NCBI RefSeq assembly: GCF_001984195.1
Contig: NZ_MTQN01000009.1
Coordinates: 1,106,248-1,170,247, forward strand
DNA: 64,000 bases
Direction: 5' to 3'
Origin: Kribbella sp. ALI-6-A
GTDB taxonomy: Bacteria; Actinomycetota; Actinomycetes; Propionibacteriales; Kribbellaceae
The notes below the pieces were generated by a model, which searched no databases, was not told the DNA's origin, and saw only the letters and a list, made by a program, of their open reading frames with translations. Positions within the stretch are counted from its first letter, which is position 1. The number at the start of each line of letters is the position of its first letter. Positions 55,546-64,000 of the stretch are shown here, in pieces. A program made the position numbers and the translations under genes.

Positions 55546-56509
55546 GGCCCGTGAGCTCCTGGAGGATCGGGACCAGGCGGTCGGCGATCTTCTGGTGACC
55601 GGTGATCGACGGGTGCAGGCCGTCGGTGCAGTCGGCCTCGGTGATCCAGCCGGTGGTCGGCACGTAGTGCACGCTGTTGTCGTCGAGCGACTTCACCCCG
55701 GCCTCGATCTCCGTGGCGTGCTTGCCGCTGAACGGGCTCAGGGCGACGATCGTGCTGCCCGGGTACGCCGAGCGGACCACCCGCACGTACGCGGCGTACT
55801 GCTCCGGGGTCAGGGTGTCGTCGTTCACGCCGAGGTTGAGCACGACGAGGTCCGGCGCGGCGATCCGCAGGGCCGGTGAGCCGGCGAAGTTCCAGCCGAA
55901 GGACTCCGGTCCTGGCGGGACGTTGCCGTTGCCCGGCTTCACGATCCCCTGCCGACCGAAGCCGACCTGGTACGCCGTGGCGCCGAACGCCCGCGCGGTC
56001 AGGTACGCGAAGGACCGCGTCCCGTCCGCGCCGGCCGACTCCGGGTCCGCGCTGAGCGCCCGTACGCCCTGCGTGATCGAGTCGCCGTAGAACTCGAACC
56101 GCGGACCGCCCGGCTGCGCGCCGAGCCGCAGCGTGGTCTTCGCGTCGAGGATCAGCCCGGCGAAGCTCACCGCGCAGGCGAACGGCGGCTCCCACCGGTT
56201 CACGAACTCGTTGACGTCCTTGACCACGATCTCGACCGTGTGCCGCCCGTCCTCGACCGAAAGCTCCAGCACCGGCTGCTCGATCAGGTGCAGCGTCGGC
56301 TCGGCGTCGTCCAGCCGGACCCACAGGTGCGGCGCGACCTCGAGCCCGGCGGTGTCGAAGAGCAACTGCAATCCGGTCCCGCTGAACCCGAACGACATCC
56401 GCGACCCGGAGTTCACCGTGACCGCCATCCCTGGCTGGTGCCCCCACTGCCCCTCCAGCAGGATCCGCGGATCCCCCGGCGCGACCACTTCACCCGGCAC
56501 GAACGTCAC
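55532..56509 (-). CDS. SGNH/GDSL-family carbohydrate esterase-like protein
   Basis: 325 aa from a GTG (VTFVPGEVVAPGDPRILLEG) with AAGGAGAAGG upstream; longer in-frame ORF is shadow. N-terminal beta-sandwich (about 1-125) as in CE2-type enzymes, then SGNH domain: Ser in FEFYGDSITQG, Asn in LNLGVNDDTLTP, Asp/His in DGLHPSITGH. No signal peptide, so intracellular deacylation is inferred. Monocistronic; convergent with the SWIM gene. Confidence 0.82.
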   Translation of the reverse strand: MTFVPGEVVAPGDPRILLEGQWGHQPGMAVTVNSGSRMSFGFSGTGLQLLFDTAGLEVAPHLWVRLDDAEPTLHLIEQPVLELSVEDGRHTVEIVVKDVNEFVNRWEPPFACAVSFAGLILDAKTTLRLGAQPGGPRFEFYGDSITQGVRALSADPESAGADGTRSFAYLTARAFGATAYQVGFGRQGIVKPGNGNVPPGPESFGWNFAGSPALRIAAPDLVVLNLGVNDDTLTPEQYAAYVRVVRSAYPGSTIVALSPFSGKHATEIEAGVKSLDDNSVHYVPTTGWITEADCTDGLHPSITGHQKIADRLVPILQELTGLSPR

Positions 56510-56716
56510 GACCTTCTCCTTCTGCACCCGACGACCGGTCCATTCTCCCGGCCGGGAGAAGGGCGCGGTCACCCGCCCCAGCCGCTCTCGATCGTCATCG
56601 AGTTGTCCACAGGACACCGGTCGGTCGGTTTTCGGTCTGGTGTGGTGGGTCGCTAGAGTCCCTTGTCTGGTCGCCGAATCGGGGCGGAGGCCATGAAGTG
56701 TCGGGGAGGAGGTGCG

Positions 56717-57907
56717 ATGGACGCCACGCTGCTGGACGCCGAGGCGGAAGCCGCGGTGCTGCGGGTCTACCGGCAGGTGTTCGCCGTACTCGCCCGCGAG
56801 GCCGGCGCGATGATCGTCGATCCCGAGCTGCTCGATGTCGACCAGGCGATCCTGGACGCGTTCGCCGAGGCCGGCAGCGACGGGATGACCGTCGAGCAGG
56901 CGACCCAGGCGTGCCGGGCGTTCCCGCACGACCTGGTGGTCCGCCGGTTCGAGGTGCTGCGGCAGTACGGCGCGATCACCAAACTCGTCGACCGGCCGAA
57001 CGAGCTGCGCCACCGCGCCGCGTTCGCGCCGTACGTGATGCTGATGTTCCTGCGCCGGATGTCGGTGCAGGGCGGCCAGGCCGAGCTGCACCAGCTGCTC
57101 ACCCTCGAGGCGCACAGCGTCAGCGACCCGCGCGCCACCGACGACGAGGGACGCGCCTCGGTCGAGCGGCTGACCAAGGTCTTCCGCCTGCTCGGCAACG
57201 AGCTGGCCATCCTGGTCTCGACCAGTACGACGGCCCAGCTGCGGGAGAACGCGCAGCTCGCCTGGGGCAACGAGCGGCTGATCGAACAGGCCGAGCACGT
57301 GCACCGGATCGTGCTCGGGCGCTGGCCGGCGCTGCACCGCGACTGCACCCAGCTGCGGATGGCGCTCGCGGCGTACGCCGACGCGGTGCAGCTCGCCGCG
57401 GGACGCCTGGTCGAGCGGGCCGGGACGACGCGGGCGCTCGGGTTGCTGCCGATCGAGACTTGGCTGACGTTCACGCGGAGCAGCGAGCCCGAAGTGTTGG
57501 CCGGCGTACTGGATGGGCTGCTGTTCGACGCGGCCGCGCCGGACTTCTCGCCGGAGACGATGCTGGAGGCGGTCGAGACGGGCCGCCGTACCGGTACGGC
57601 GCGGATGGCGCCGCCGCGGCCGTCGGCGGAGACCGAGGCGCCGGAGTCGGCGGCGGCGACCGACCGCGAGGAACTGCGCGCCGAGGCTGAGCGGGTGCTG
57701 GCCGGGCGCGACAGCGTGAGCATCGTGGACGTGGTGGACGACGCCGGCGACTGGGTGACCGCGCGCCGGGTCCTCGCCGAGCTGACCGCGGCGCACCTGC
57801 ACGACGAACTGGACTACGAGCTGGTCTGGTCCGACGGGATGCGGATCGATCCCTCCGCGGGGACGCCGTGGGCGACCGAAGGCGTGTTCCGGCGGGTGAG
57901 CCGATGA
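56717..57907 (+). CDS. kleisin-like subunit of an SMC-type complex (putative)
   Basis: 396 aa from an ATG with GGGAGGAGG upstream. N-terminal winged-helix-like segment (LDVDQAILDAFAEAGSDGMTVEQATQACRAF), helical middle with few motifs (RASVERLTKVFRLLGNELAILVS, RIVLGRWPALHRDCTQLRMAL), Ala/Glu/Pro linker (330-345), and a C-terminal winged-helix-like segment (DWVTARRVLAELTAAHLHDEL). This wHTH-helical-wHTH layout is that of MukF/MksF/JetA kleisins. First gene of a four-gene overlapping operon ending in the SMC-like ATPase. Assignment rests on architecture and context, not on a family motif. Confidence 0.6.
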   Translation: MDATLLDAEAEAAVLRVYRQVFAVLAREAGAMIVDPELLDVDQAILDAFAEAGSDGMTVEQATQACRAFPHDLVVRRFEVLRQYGAITKLVDRPNELRHRAAFAPYVMLMFLRRMSVQGGQAELHQLLTLEAHSVSDPRATDDEGRASVERLTKVFRLLGNELAILVSTSTTAQLRENAQLAWGNERLIEQAEHVHRIVLGRWPALHRDCTQLRMALAAYADAVQLAAGRLVERAGTTRALGLLPIETWLTFTRSSEPEVLAGVLDGLLFDAAAPDFSPETMLEAVETGRRTGTARMAPPRPSAETEAPESAAATDREELRAEAERVLAGRDSVSIVDVVDDAGDWVTARRVLAELTAAHLHDELDYELVWSDGMRIDPSAGTPWATEGVFRRVSR

Positions 57908-58632
57908 GCGCCGGCGAGGTCGTGGAGAACGGGCGCCTTTACAACGCGCTGTGGTGGGCGAAGGTGCAGTCCGGCGGACCGGTGAAGGTCCCGGTCGACA
58001 CGCCTGCGGTCGCCGGGCTGGCGCGCGCGGTCGAGCCGGACGGGTCCGGCGTGTGGATGGTGCCGACGCTGCCGGACGGCGCTGGGCACGGCGTACTGGA
58101 GGAGCTTGGCGCGCCTCCGGTCGCCGTCGAGATGCCGAACGAGACGGCCCGCGTGCTCTCGATCTGCGTCGCGTGCTGCTGGGTCGAGCGGGACGGGCCT
58201 GCCTGGCCCGGCGTCACCGGGACGTTGACGCAGATCAAGGCCGTGTACGCCGGGATGCGTGGGCGGCGGGAGCAGTCGAGCGACCTGACGTTGATCATCG
58301 GGAGCCTTCGCCGGTTGCACGCGACGAGTTGGCTGCTGTGGGACGAGAAGGTGGGCGAGGTCCGCCTCGGTCCGCGCACGATCACCTGGGGCCCGAGCCA
58401 GCTCGCCGGGCTGCGCGAGGTGTGCCGGATCCTGCCGGACCCGCCGGCCGCCGTACTGGTGGAGCGGAAGCCGGAGACGCCGGCGGATCCGCTGCCGGCC
58501 CCCGAAGACGCGGCCCCGGCTGACATTGCGGGGACCACAGCCCCCGCGCCGGCGATCACCCGCTCCGACGCTCCGCCTTCCCTGACCTCAATTCCTCCCG
58601 CCTCCGTCACCTCGGAGGATCTCGATGACTGA
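57904..58632 (+). CDS. KITE-like subunit 1 of the SMC-type complex (putative)
   Basis: 242 aa. MSAGEVVENGRLYNALWWAK start overlaps the previous stop (ATGA). About 180 ordered residues including CCWVERDGPAWPG and a predicted winged helix (DLTLIIGSLRRLHATSWLLWDEKVGEVRLGP), then a 55-residue Pro/Ala/Asp tail. Size and position match MksE/JetB. No motif ties it to a named family. Confidence 0.55.
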   Translation: MSAGEVVENGRLYNALWWAKVQSGGPVKVPVDTPAVAGLARAVEPDGSGVWMVPTLPDGAGHGVLEELGAPPVAVEMPNETARVLSICVACCWVERDGPAWPGVTGTLTQIKAVYAGMRGRREQSSDLTLIIGSLRRLHATSWLLWDEKVGEVRLGPRTITWGPSQLAGLREVCRILPDPPAAVLVERKPETPADPLPAPEDAAPADIAGTTAPAPAITRSDAPPSLTSIPPASVTSEDLDD

Positions 58633-59278
58633 GCAGCATGCTCTCTTCGACCCGATCCTCCGCGACTTGAGCGACCGCTCGCGTGACGAGGTGCTCGCGG
58701 CATTCAGCGCCGTCCAGTACGCCGCGAACCCGGTCGCCGAGGTCCAGCTGCCCGGGCTACGTGACGTGACCCTGCGCCGCCAGGTGCAGAAGATGCTCAC
58801 ACTGATCGGCCGCACGCTGGTCAAGGTCGACGGGACGCACTGGACCTCCGGCTACGCCGACGACGTCGCCGAGGCCCTGACCGCTCAGGGCTGGCAGCCG
58901 CTGTCCGCCGTCGACCGCGCCGTACTGGTGCTGGTCCTGGTGCACTCCGTCGCGATTCCGCGCAGCGAGGGCATCCTCACCGGCGACAGCTGGAAGTCGG
59001 CCCGCCCGACGACCGTCGACGAACTCCGCACCACGCGGATCAGCGGCGAGGATCGACGGCTCGCCCTGCAACGGCTGCGCGCCGCCGGCCTGGTTCAGCT
59101 GTCCGGCGACCACTCCGGTGGGCCGAGCTACATCCCCGGCCCGCAACTCCAGCGACTCACCCCGGCCGCCCGCCGCCGGCTGCAGGACAAGCTGATCCTC
59201 GCGGCGGCACCGGCCAGCCCGATCGCGGAGGCCATCCGCGCGCGCAAAGGCATCACCGAAGACGAGGGAGCGGCATGA
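58625..59278 (+). CDS. KITE-like subunit 2 of the SMC-type complex (putative)
   Basis: 217 aa, overlapping the previous gene by 8 bases. Winged-helix-like core: VQKMLTLIGRTLVKVDGTHW, DRAVLVLVLVHSVAIPRSEG, RLALQRLRAAGLVQLSGDH. The linear pattern (helices, then a hydrophobic run of VLVLVLVHSVAIP) resembles the JetB/MksE fold more than the 242-aa protein does. Two small subunits in one operon is unusual for Wadjet-type loci. Confidence 0.55.
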   Translation: MTEQHALFDPILRDLSDRSRDEVLAAFSAVQYAANPVAEVQLPGLRDVTLRRQVQKMLTLIGRTLVKVDGTHWTSGYADDVAEALTAQGWQPLSAVDRAVLVLVLVHSVAIPRSEGILTGDSWKSARPTTVDELRTTRISGEDRRLALQRLRAAGLVQLSGDHSGGPSYIPGPQLQRLTPAARRRLQDKLILAAAPASPIAEAIRARKGITEDEGAA

Positions 59279-62200
59279 GCCCAGCATCGAACGCAGCGGC
59301 GAGCACGGGGCGGGCTGCGGACGGGCCGGCCGACGGTGCCTTCGACATCCTCGGCTCGAAGGTGCTGCTGGGCGTCCAGGTCGTCGACCTGTCCCGGCTG
59401 TCGACGCACCCGGTCCCGATGGTCGCCCAGGGCCTCGTCACGGTCGCCGGTCAGGGCCCGGTGGACTCCAACGGCGCCGGCAAGTCGTCCTGGATCGCCG
59501 CGCTGTCGCTGCTGCACGCCGACGACCAATGGCGTCTGACCAGCGGCGCTCCCGGCGCGGCCGAGCTGCTGTTCACCGCCGAGGCGGCCGGCCAGGAGGG
59601 CAACTGGTCGAACGTCGATCGCGGCTACATCGTCGGCGTCTTCTCCGACCCGGACCTGACCGACCTGGCCGAGATCGAAGCCGCCGCGATCACCGTGTGG
59701 ATCCGGATCAACCGCAAGGCGTCGTACCTGGATCTGCGCTGGAAGAACGGCCTGCACGTCCCGTACGGCGCGACCGAGGCCGAGCGGGCGGCCGGCGCCG
59801 ACGCGCTGTGGGCCGCACTCCCCCACTCCAACGGCCGCACCGACTACCACGCGAACAAGCTCTCCCAGGTTCTGTACGGCGGCCAGGTGCGCTGCGTGTC
59901 GTTCCTGTCGACGTCCGTGCGCTCCAGCCCGACCGCCAACCTGCTCGCCGAACCGCTCAACGAGCTCGGCCCGGCGCGGATCTTCAACGCGATCGCCACG
60001 CTCACCGGGCTCGACCGCGAGCTCGAGCAGGAGCAGGCGCACCGGTCCGCCGAGCACACGCAGCGCGAAGCGACCAAGCAGGCGGCCGCCGACCTGCAGC
60101 GCTGGGAGCAGGAGATGGCCACCGTCGAGGCGGGCATCCAGCAGCGCGCCGCGGCGCGGTCTGCGTTGGCCGCGGCGAAGGAGTCCTGGCTGGCTCGCTG
60201 CGCCCGGCATCTGGTCGACGGCGACGCGCGCAACACCGAGATCGTGCACGAGCTCGCCGAGCTGGACGAGCGGATCGCGGAGCAGGAGGCGCGGCGCGAG
60301 GCGATCGACGCGGAGATCGACGCGTTCGGCAGCGAGGAGAACCTGCTGCGCGACGTTCAGCTGACGCGCCAGGAGCGCGACAAGCTCGACGCGCGGGACC
60401 GCGAGCTGGATCTGGCCCAGCGTTCGGTCCGCGAGCAGCTGGAACGGCTCGGCCAGGAGCACCGCCGACTGGTCGACGCCGGGCGTTCGGCCGATGGGCG
60501 TGAGCTGGACGTCGCACTGGCCGAGCAGGACGAGGCGCGCGCCGTACTGGAGGAGCACATCGGTCGCGACCACGCGGCGCGGATGGCGGTCGACCAGGCG
60601 ACGGCCGAGCTGCGGGAGGCGGAGAGCGGGCAGACCGTGTCCGCGCCGCAGCAGCAGGTCCTGGAGAACGCGGGTATCGCCTGCGGTGCACTGACCGACA
60701 TCACCGAGCTGCCCGCCGGCGACCGCACCGAGTGGGAGCCGCGCCTCGCGCCGTACAGCGAGGCCGTGGTTGTCGACGCCGACGACGCCTCGCTGGCCGC
60801 TTCGGCTCTGGCGGAGGCCGGGTACGCGGGCTTTCTCCTGGTCCTCGCGAACCGGCCGGGCGACGGGTCCGGCAAGCGACCCAAGAACGGCCCGACCTCG
60901 GCCGACTCGCGGTTCGCGCTCGACACGTTCTTCGCCACCCTGGCGTCGCGCGGCACCAAGGAGCTGATCGACGAGCCGGCCGGCGTCATCTCCGTCGGCC
61001 AGTTCGACGAGCCGATCACCGGTCGCACCGCGCGGATCGAGGCTGCCCGGCGGCGCCTCGACGCTGCCGTGGAAGCGCGTGCCGAGGCCTCGGCCGCGCT
61101 GGAGCAGGCCCGTTCCCGCGTGCAGCAGGCCGAGCGCCGTACGGCGGCCGCGCGTGCGCTCGGCACCGCCTCCGACCTGCAGGAGCAGATTCTCGCCCTG
61201 CGCGAGGAGAACGACCGCCACGAGTCCGACCGCGACTCGCTGGCTCCCCAGCTCCAGGCCGCGAAGGAGTCCGCGGAAGCGGCCGCGGGCCAGCAACTGG
61301 TTCGCGACGAGCGCCTGAAGAACCTTGAGGCCACCCGCCGCGAGCACGACCGCCTGCTCGACGAGCTCGCCGGCCGCCGCCTGGTCCTGCTCGAGGAGCA
61401 GACCAACCTCGACCTCGTCGCCCGTACGGCAGCCTGGGGCGGCACCGCCGAAGAGGCGGCCGAGTTCCTGCTCAACCTGCCGAGCGAAACCCAGCGCCGG
61501 ACCACAGCCGACTGGAACCACCAGGCCTCGACCCAGCTCGACGACGTCATCCGCCGCTGCTTCCCGAACGCGCGGTCCCGCGAGGAGATCCCGACCGAGC
61601 TGTGGGAGATCCTCAACGGCCCCGACGGCTGGTCCAACGGCACCCTCGGCACCCGCGTCGGCCTGGTCCCCGCGCTGCAGCGGACGCTGGCCAGCCATCT
61701 CGCGCAGCACGAGACCTTCGACAGCCTGCAGCAACAGCAGATCGCGTCGCAACGCGCCGAGCGCAACGCCGCCCTGGAACGCGCCCGCGAAGGCCTCGCC
61801 GAGGCCGAGAGCACCGCCCGCGCACACCGCGCGTCCCTCGCCGACGGCATCAAGTCCCGGCTGCGCCTCGTCTCCACCGAGTTCGACCGCCTCGACCAGC
61901 AGTACGGCGGCTACGGCGCGAAGCTCGAGTTCCCCGAACCCGACCCGCCGTCGGAGCCCGACAAGCCCTGGCGCTGGACCGTCACCCCGAAGTGGCGCCG
62001 CTCCGAGGGCGGCCCGTTCTCGGCGTTCAACGTCAAGGGCAACACCGCCCAGATGGACGAAAAGGCCGTCAAGCTGGTCTGCGCCGCCGCCCTGGCCGGC
62101 GGTAGCGACCGTCCGCTGCTCCTGATCCTCGACGAACTGGGCCGCAACCTCGGTTCCCAGCACCGCCGAGAGGCCGTGGCCCTGTTCGAGCAGATCGGGC

Positions 62201-62445
62201 GGGACCGGAACATCACTGTCATCGGCGCGCTGCAGGACGACATGGAACGGTACGCTCTGGCGTCCTCCCGCCTGTACGTCAAACTCCGCCGCAGCTCCGA
62301 CACGATGCCGTACAACCAGGCGCCGGTCGTGAAGGGCAACGAGGAGTACGCCGCTCGGGTGGAACTTCTCCGCGACTGGCTCGACTCGTACCGGGGGCCG
62401 GCGCCGACGCTGGACCTGCCGACCCCGACGCTCGACGCGCCCTAG
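59275..62445 (+). CDS. SMC-like coiled-coil ATPase (MksB/JetC-like, putative)
   Basis: 1056 aa. ABC-type head split between ends: Walker A GPVDSNGAGKSS (residues 61-72) and Walker B LLLILDELGRN (Asp953, Glu954), then a D-loop/H-loop-like VIGALQDD. Two long coiled coils (about 250-455 and 580-800) flank a globular middle (about 455-580, EWEPRLAPYSEAVVVDADD) in the hinge position. The usual LSGGE signature is not seen; the matching position carries FNVKGNTAQMDEKAVKL. Start overlaps the preceding stop (ATGA). Presumably loads on DNA with the three upstream proteins; loop extrusion and plasmid or phage restriction are inferences from the family. Confidence 0.75.
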   Translation: MSPASNAAASTGRAADGPADGAFDILGSKVLLGVQVVDLSRLSTHPVPMVAQGLVTVAGQGPVDSNGAGKSSWIAALSLLHADDQWRLTSGAPGAAELLFTAEAAGQEGNWSNVDRGYIVGVFSDPDLTDLAEIEAAAITVWIRINRKASYLDLRWKNGLHVPYGATEAERAAGADALWAALPHSNGRTDYHANKLSQVLYGGQVRCVSFLSTSVRSSPTANLLAEPLNELGPARIFNAIATLTGLDRELEQEQAHRSAEHTQREATKQAAADLQRWEQEMATVEAGIQQRAAARSALAAAKESWLARCARHLVDGDARNTEIVHELAELDERIAEQEARREAIDAEIDAFGSEENLLRDVQLTRQERDKLDARDRELDLAQRSVREQLERLGQEHRRLVDAGRSADGRELDVALAEQDEARAVLEEHIGRDHAARMAVDQATAELREAESGQTVSAPQQQVLENAGIACGALTDITELPAGDRTEWEPRLAPYSEAVVVDADDASLAASALAEAGYAGFLLVLANRPGDGSGKRPKNGPTSADSRFALDTFFATLASRGTKELIDEPAGVISVGQFDEPITGRTARIEAARRRLDAAVEARAEASAALEQARSRVQQAERRTAAARALGTASDLQEQILALREENDRHESDRDSLAPQLQAAKESAEAAAGQQLVRDERLKNLEATRREHDRLLDELAGRRLVLLEEQTNLDLVARTAAWGGTAEEAAEFLLNLPSETQRRTTADWNHQASTQLDDVIRRCFPNARSREEIPTELWEILNGPDGWSNGTLGTRVGLVPALQRTLASHLAQHETFDSLQQQQIASQRAERNAALERAREGLAEAESTARAHRASLADGIKSRLRLVSTEFDRLDQQYGGYGAKLEFPEPDPPSEPDKPWRWTVTPKWRRSEGGPFSAFNVKGNTAQMDEKAVKLVCAAALAGGSDRPLLLILDELGRNLGSQHRREAVALFEQIGRDRNITVIGALQDDMERYALASSRLYVKLRRSSDTMPYNQAPVVKGNEEYAARVELLRDWLDSYRGPAPTLDLPTPTLDAP

Positions 62446-62684
62446 GCGGCTCGGCTGTCCCAAGCGGCATCTCCGCTCACCGAAAAGCGGTTTAAGAGCG
62501 GGATCCTCCGAAATCACCACCCCGGTGGTCAGACCCGAAAACCCGATCCGCCACACTGGAGTCGTGATGCGTCTGCAGACCGGGGATCTCACCCGCCTCC
62601 ACCGCTCACATCTGGCCAATCCCTCCACGCGCGGCGTACCGTCCGTGGGGCAACTCCAGCCGGTAACCGATCGGAGGGCGTGAG

Positions 62685-63338
62685 ATGGCATCCTGGCTTC
62701 TGCGCGCCCAGTGGCCGCACCGCGACGAGTCCGTCGAGCACCGCGCACTCCGTGTCGGCCGCACCCTCACCGCCGTCGCCGTAGCCTTCCCTGACGTCCA
62801 CGCCTGGACCCAGGACGAACGTTGGGGCTACCACGTCCTCGAGGCCGACGGTACGACGCCGCTGGAGGAAATGGTCGAGGCCACCACCAAGGTCCTCTCC
62901 AACGGCTCCAGCACCACCAGACTCCACCTCCAGAGCACTGGGGAACTCCCATGGCTCTTCGACCTCTCCATGGGCAGCACCCTGACCACCGCGTCAGACC
63001 AGCTGACCCTGCACTGGAGCGACGAAGACGCCCTCTCCCAGTCAGAACGCTTCGCCCAGGTCCTCCGGGCAGTCGTCACCGTCTGGGAACCCGAGTGGGC
63101 GAGCATCGCCGACACCGAGCTCGCAACCGCCGCCGGATTGTTCCGGCGCGGAATTCCCACCATGGGCTGGCTCACCTATGTCCGCGGCATGGTCGCCGGC
63201 GCCCACGGCATCGACATCGACCTCACCCCGTTCGAACGCGGCACCCTCCTTCAGGCCCCGGTCGCTCCGACCGACCTGGCGCCAGTGCACATCTGCGCTG
63301 CGGCTGCCCTCGTGGGAATCAGTCCCGAAGACCTCTGA
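62685..63338 (+). CDS. hypothetical protein with Imm52-like C-terminus
   Basis: 217 aa with GGAGGG 8 bases ahead of the ATG. MASWLLRAQWPHRDESVEHRAL, then WEPEWASIADTELATAAGLF and PTMGWLTYVRGMVAG, which resemble Imm52 immunity-type proteins (the GW-TY segment). Resemblance is partial, so the call is tentative. 239 bases downstream of the SMC-like gene; probably separate since it has its own ribosome site and terminator. Confidence 0.6.
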   Translation: MASWLLRAQWPHRDESVEHRALRVGRTLTAVAVAFPDVHAWTQDERWGYHVLEADGTTPLEEMVEATTKVLSNGSSTTRLHLQSTGELPWLFDLSMGSTLTTASDQLTLHWSDEDALSQSERFAQVLRAVVTVWEPEWASIADTELATAAGLFRRGIPTMGWLTYVRGMVAGAHGIDIDLTPFERGTLLQAPVAPTDLAPVHICAAAALVGISPEDL

Positions 63339-63346
63339 ACGCACAA

Positions 63347-63374
63347 AAGCGGCCGGCCACCAGGCCGACCGCTT
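63347..63374 (+). terminator. hairpin terminator
   Basis: AAGCGGCCGGCC pairs with GGCCGACCGCTT (one mismatch) over ACCA, just after the stop at 63338. Confidence 0.65.
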
Positions 63375-63675
63375 CAAAGGGTCCTCGTTTCAGACAGACG
63401 CGCATACGCGTACGCCGGGCAGCGCGCCGGGCAACTCGCCCCCGAGCCCCAGGCGACAACCGCCCGCGGGGGGCGCCTATCACCAAAGTCAGGACGCTGC
63501 CGCAACGCCCCAGGCACACGTCGCCGAGCCCGGGGCCTCCATCACCACCGCACGCCGCCCGCCCAGCGCTCCGGGCACCTGCTGCAGCGCTCCAAGCGCC
63601 TAGCGCCCCCACCTACCGCCAGCCGCCAGCCGCCCGCCGCCTGCGCGGCGTAGACGCGGGAACGGCGGGGGAAAT
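63375..63675. other. intergenic stretch with no gene seen
   Basis: About 300 very GC-rich bases between two terminators. ORFs on both strands are low-complexity shadows; no RNA gene recognised. Confidence 0.4.
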
Positions 63676-63709
63676 GTTAAGGGCCACCCCGGATGGGGTG
63701 GCCCTTAAC
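63676..63709 (-). terminator. rRNA operon terminator
   Basis: GTTAAGGGCCACCCC pairs perfectly with GGGGTGGCCCTTAAC (15 bp) over GGAT, 10 bases beyond the 5S 3' end. Confidence 0.9.
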
Positions 63710-63719
63710 AGTGTGAATG

Positions 63720-63837
63720 TCCGGCGACGTCCTACTCTCCCACGACCTCCCGGTCGCAGTACCATCGGCGCTGTCGGGCTTAACTTCCAGGTTCGGAATG
63801 GAGACTGGGTGTTTCCCCGACGCTATGGTCACCGTAA
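63720..63837 (-). rRNA. rrf: 5S ribosomal RNA
   Basis: The minus strand reads GTTACGGTGACCATAGCG at the 5' end, contains CCATTCCGAACCTGGAAGTT and CGATGGTACTGC, and ends GTAGGACGTCGCCGG, the canonical 5S sequence. Ends are accurate to a few bases. Confidence 0.95.
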
Positions 63838-63969
63838 CTCTATAGAAATATCAACCAACACACACAAACCACAAACGGGCTGGGGTTGACCGTATTCCGG
63901 GAACCGTACAGTGAACGCGAACATCGTTACGCAGCAATATCGTCTCTTCGTACGACCACAATGTGGTGT
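63838..63969 (-). other. 5S-23S spacer
   Basis: About 130 bases, visibly AT-richer, no tRNA. Probably holds RNA-processing sites of the rRNA precursor. Confidence 0.6.
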
Positions 63970-64000
63970 TGAGACAAGCCCTCGGCCTATTAGTACCAGT
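63970..64000 (-). rRNA. rrl: 23S ribosomal RNA, 3' end (partial)
   Basis: The minus strand reads ACTGGTACTAATAGGCCGAG then GGCTTGTC, the conserved 3' end of 23S. The gene continues right of the window. The exact 3' end is uncertain by several bases. Confidence 0.9.

Noticed and set aside
59128..62748. 1206-aa minus-strand ORF opposite the SMC-like gene
   Set aside because: Gly/Arg/Val-rich antisense shadow; the plus frame has Walker motifs and coiled coils.

Overview
The window is high-GC actinobacterial DNA with strong G/C third-position bias, many GTG starts, many apparently leaderless genes and an actinobacterial-type LexA box. Gene content fits a soil actinomycete of the Kribbella/Nocardioidaceae kind; that placement is an inference from gene style, not a database result. 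The right edge holds the 3' end of a 23S rRNA gene and a complete 5S gene (minus strand), with a strong terminator.

Layout. 1-6143: catabolic cluster with a truncated sugar-binding lipoprotein gene, two paralogous glycoside-hydrolase-like proteins, a tartronate-semialdehyde-reductase-like enzyme and a divergent hydroxypyruvate-isomerase-like enzyme. The same operator-like site occurs at both ends. 6255-16595: DUF805 membrane protein, TrmB/LuxR-type regulator, large secreted subtilisin with beta-propeller, secreted alpha/beta hydrolase, two small membrane proteins and a NarL-type two-component pair. 16788-26537: defence-rich stretch of visibly lower GC interleaved with housekeeping genes: a DUF262/DUF1524 protein, an AspBHI/Mrr-like modification-dependent nuclease, and a NaeI-family restriction-modification locus with Vsr, whose methyltransferase has a LexA box just upstream. 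A WYL regulator/epoxide hydrolase pair and an SDR lie between.

26938-33506: aldo/keto reductase and GAF-ANTAR regulator, then a gene graveyard (ANTAR remnant in three frames, frameshifted HAD phosphatase, truncated DUF5919 remnant), then LysR regulator, small conserved protein, VOC protein and L,D-transpeptidase lipoprotein. 33531-42721: an eight-gene minus-strand operon for a peptide/opine-type ABC importer (binding protein, two permeases, two ATPases) followed by aldehyde dehydrogenase, SDR and amidase; most junctions overlap by 4 bases. 42996-51389: hypothetical protein, RING/TerD-like fusion gene broken by a frameshift, MFS exporter, a 58-residue peptide built of TNDWF octapeptide repeats, a GGDEF protein, a small conserved protein and a quinone oxidoreductase.

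51458-63338: SNF2 helicase/SWIM protein pair, SGNH esterase, and a tightly overlapping four-gene operon (396, 242, 217 and 1056 aa) with the architecture of an SMC-kleisin-KITE complex of the MksBEF/Wadjet kind but with no adjacent JetD-type nuclease. The SMC operon and the TNDWF repeat peptide are the two best candidates for undescribed biology; the LexA box in front of the NaeI-type methyltransferase is the best regulatory finding.
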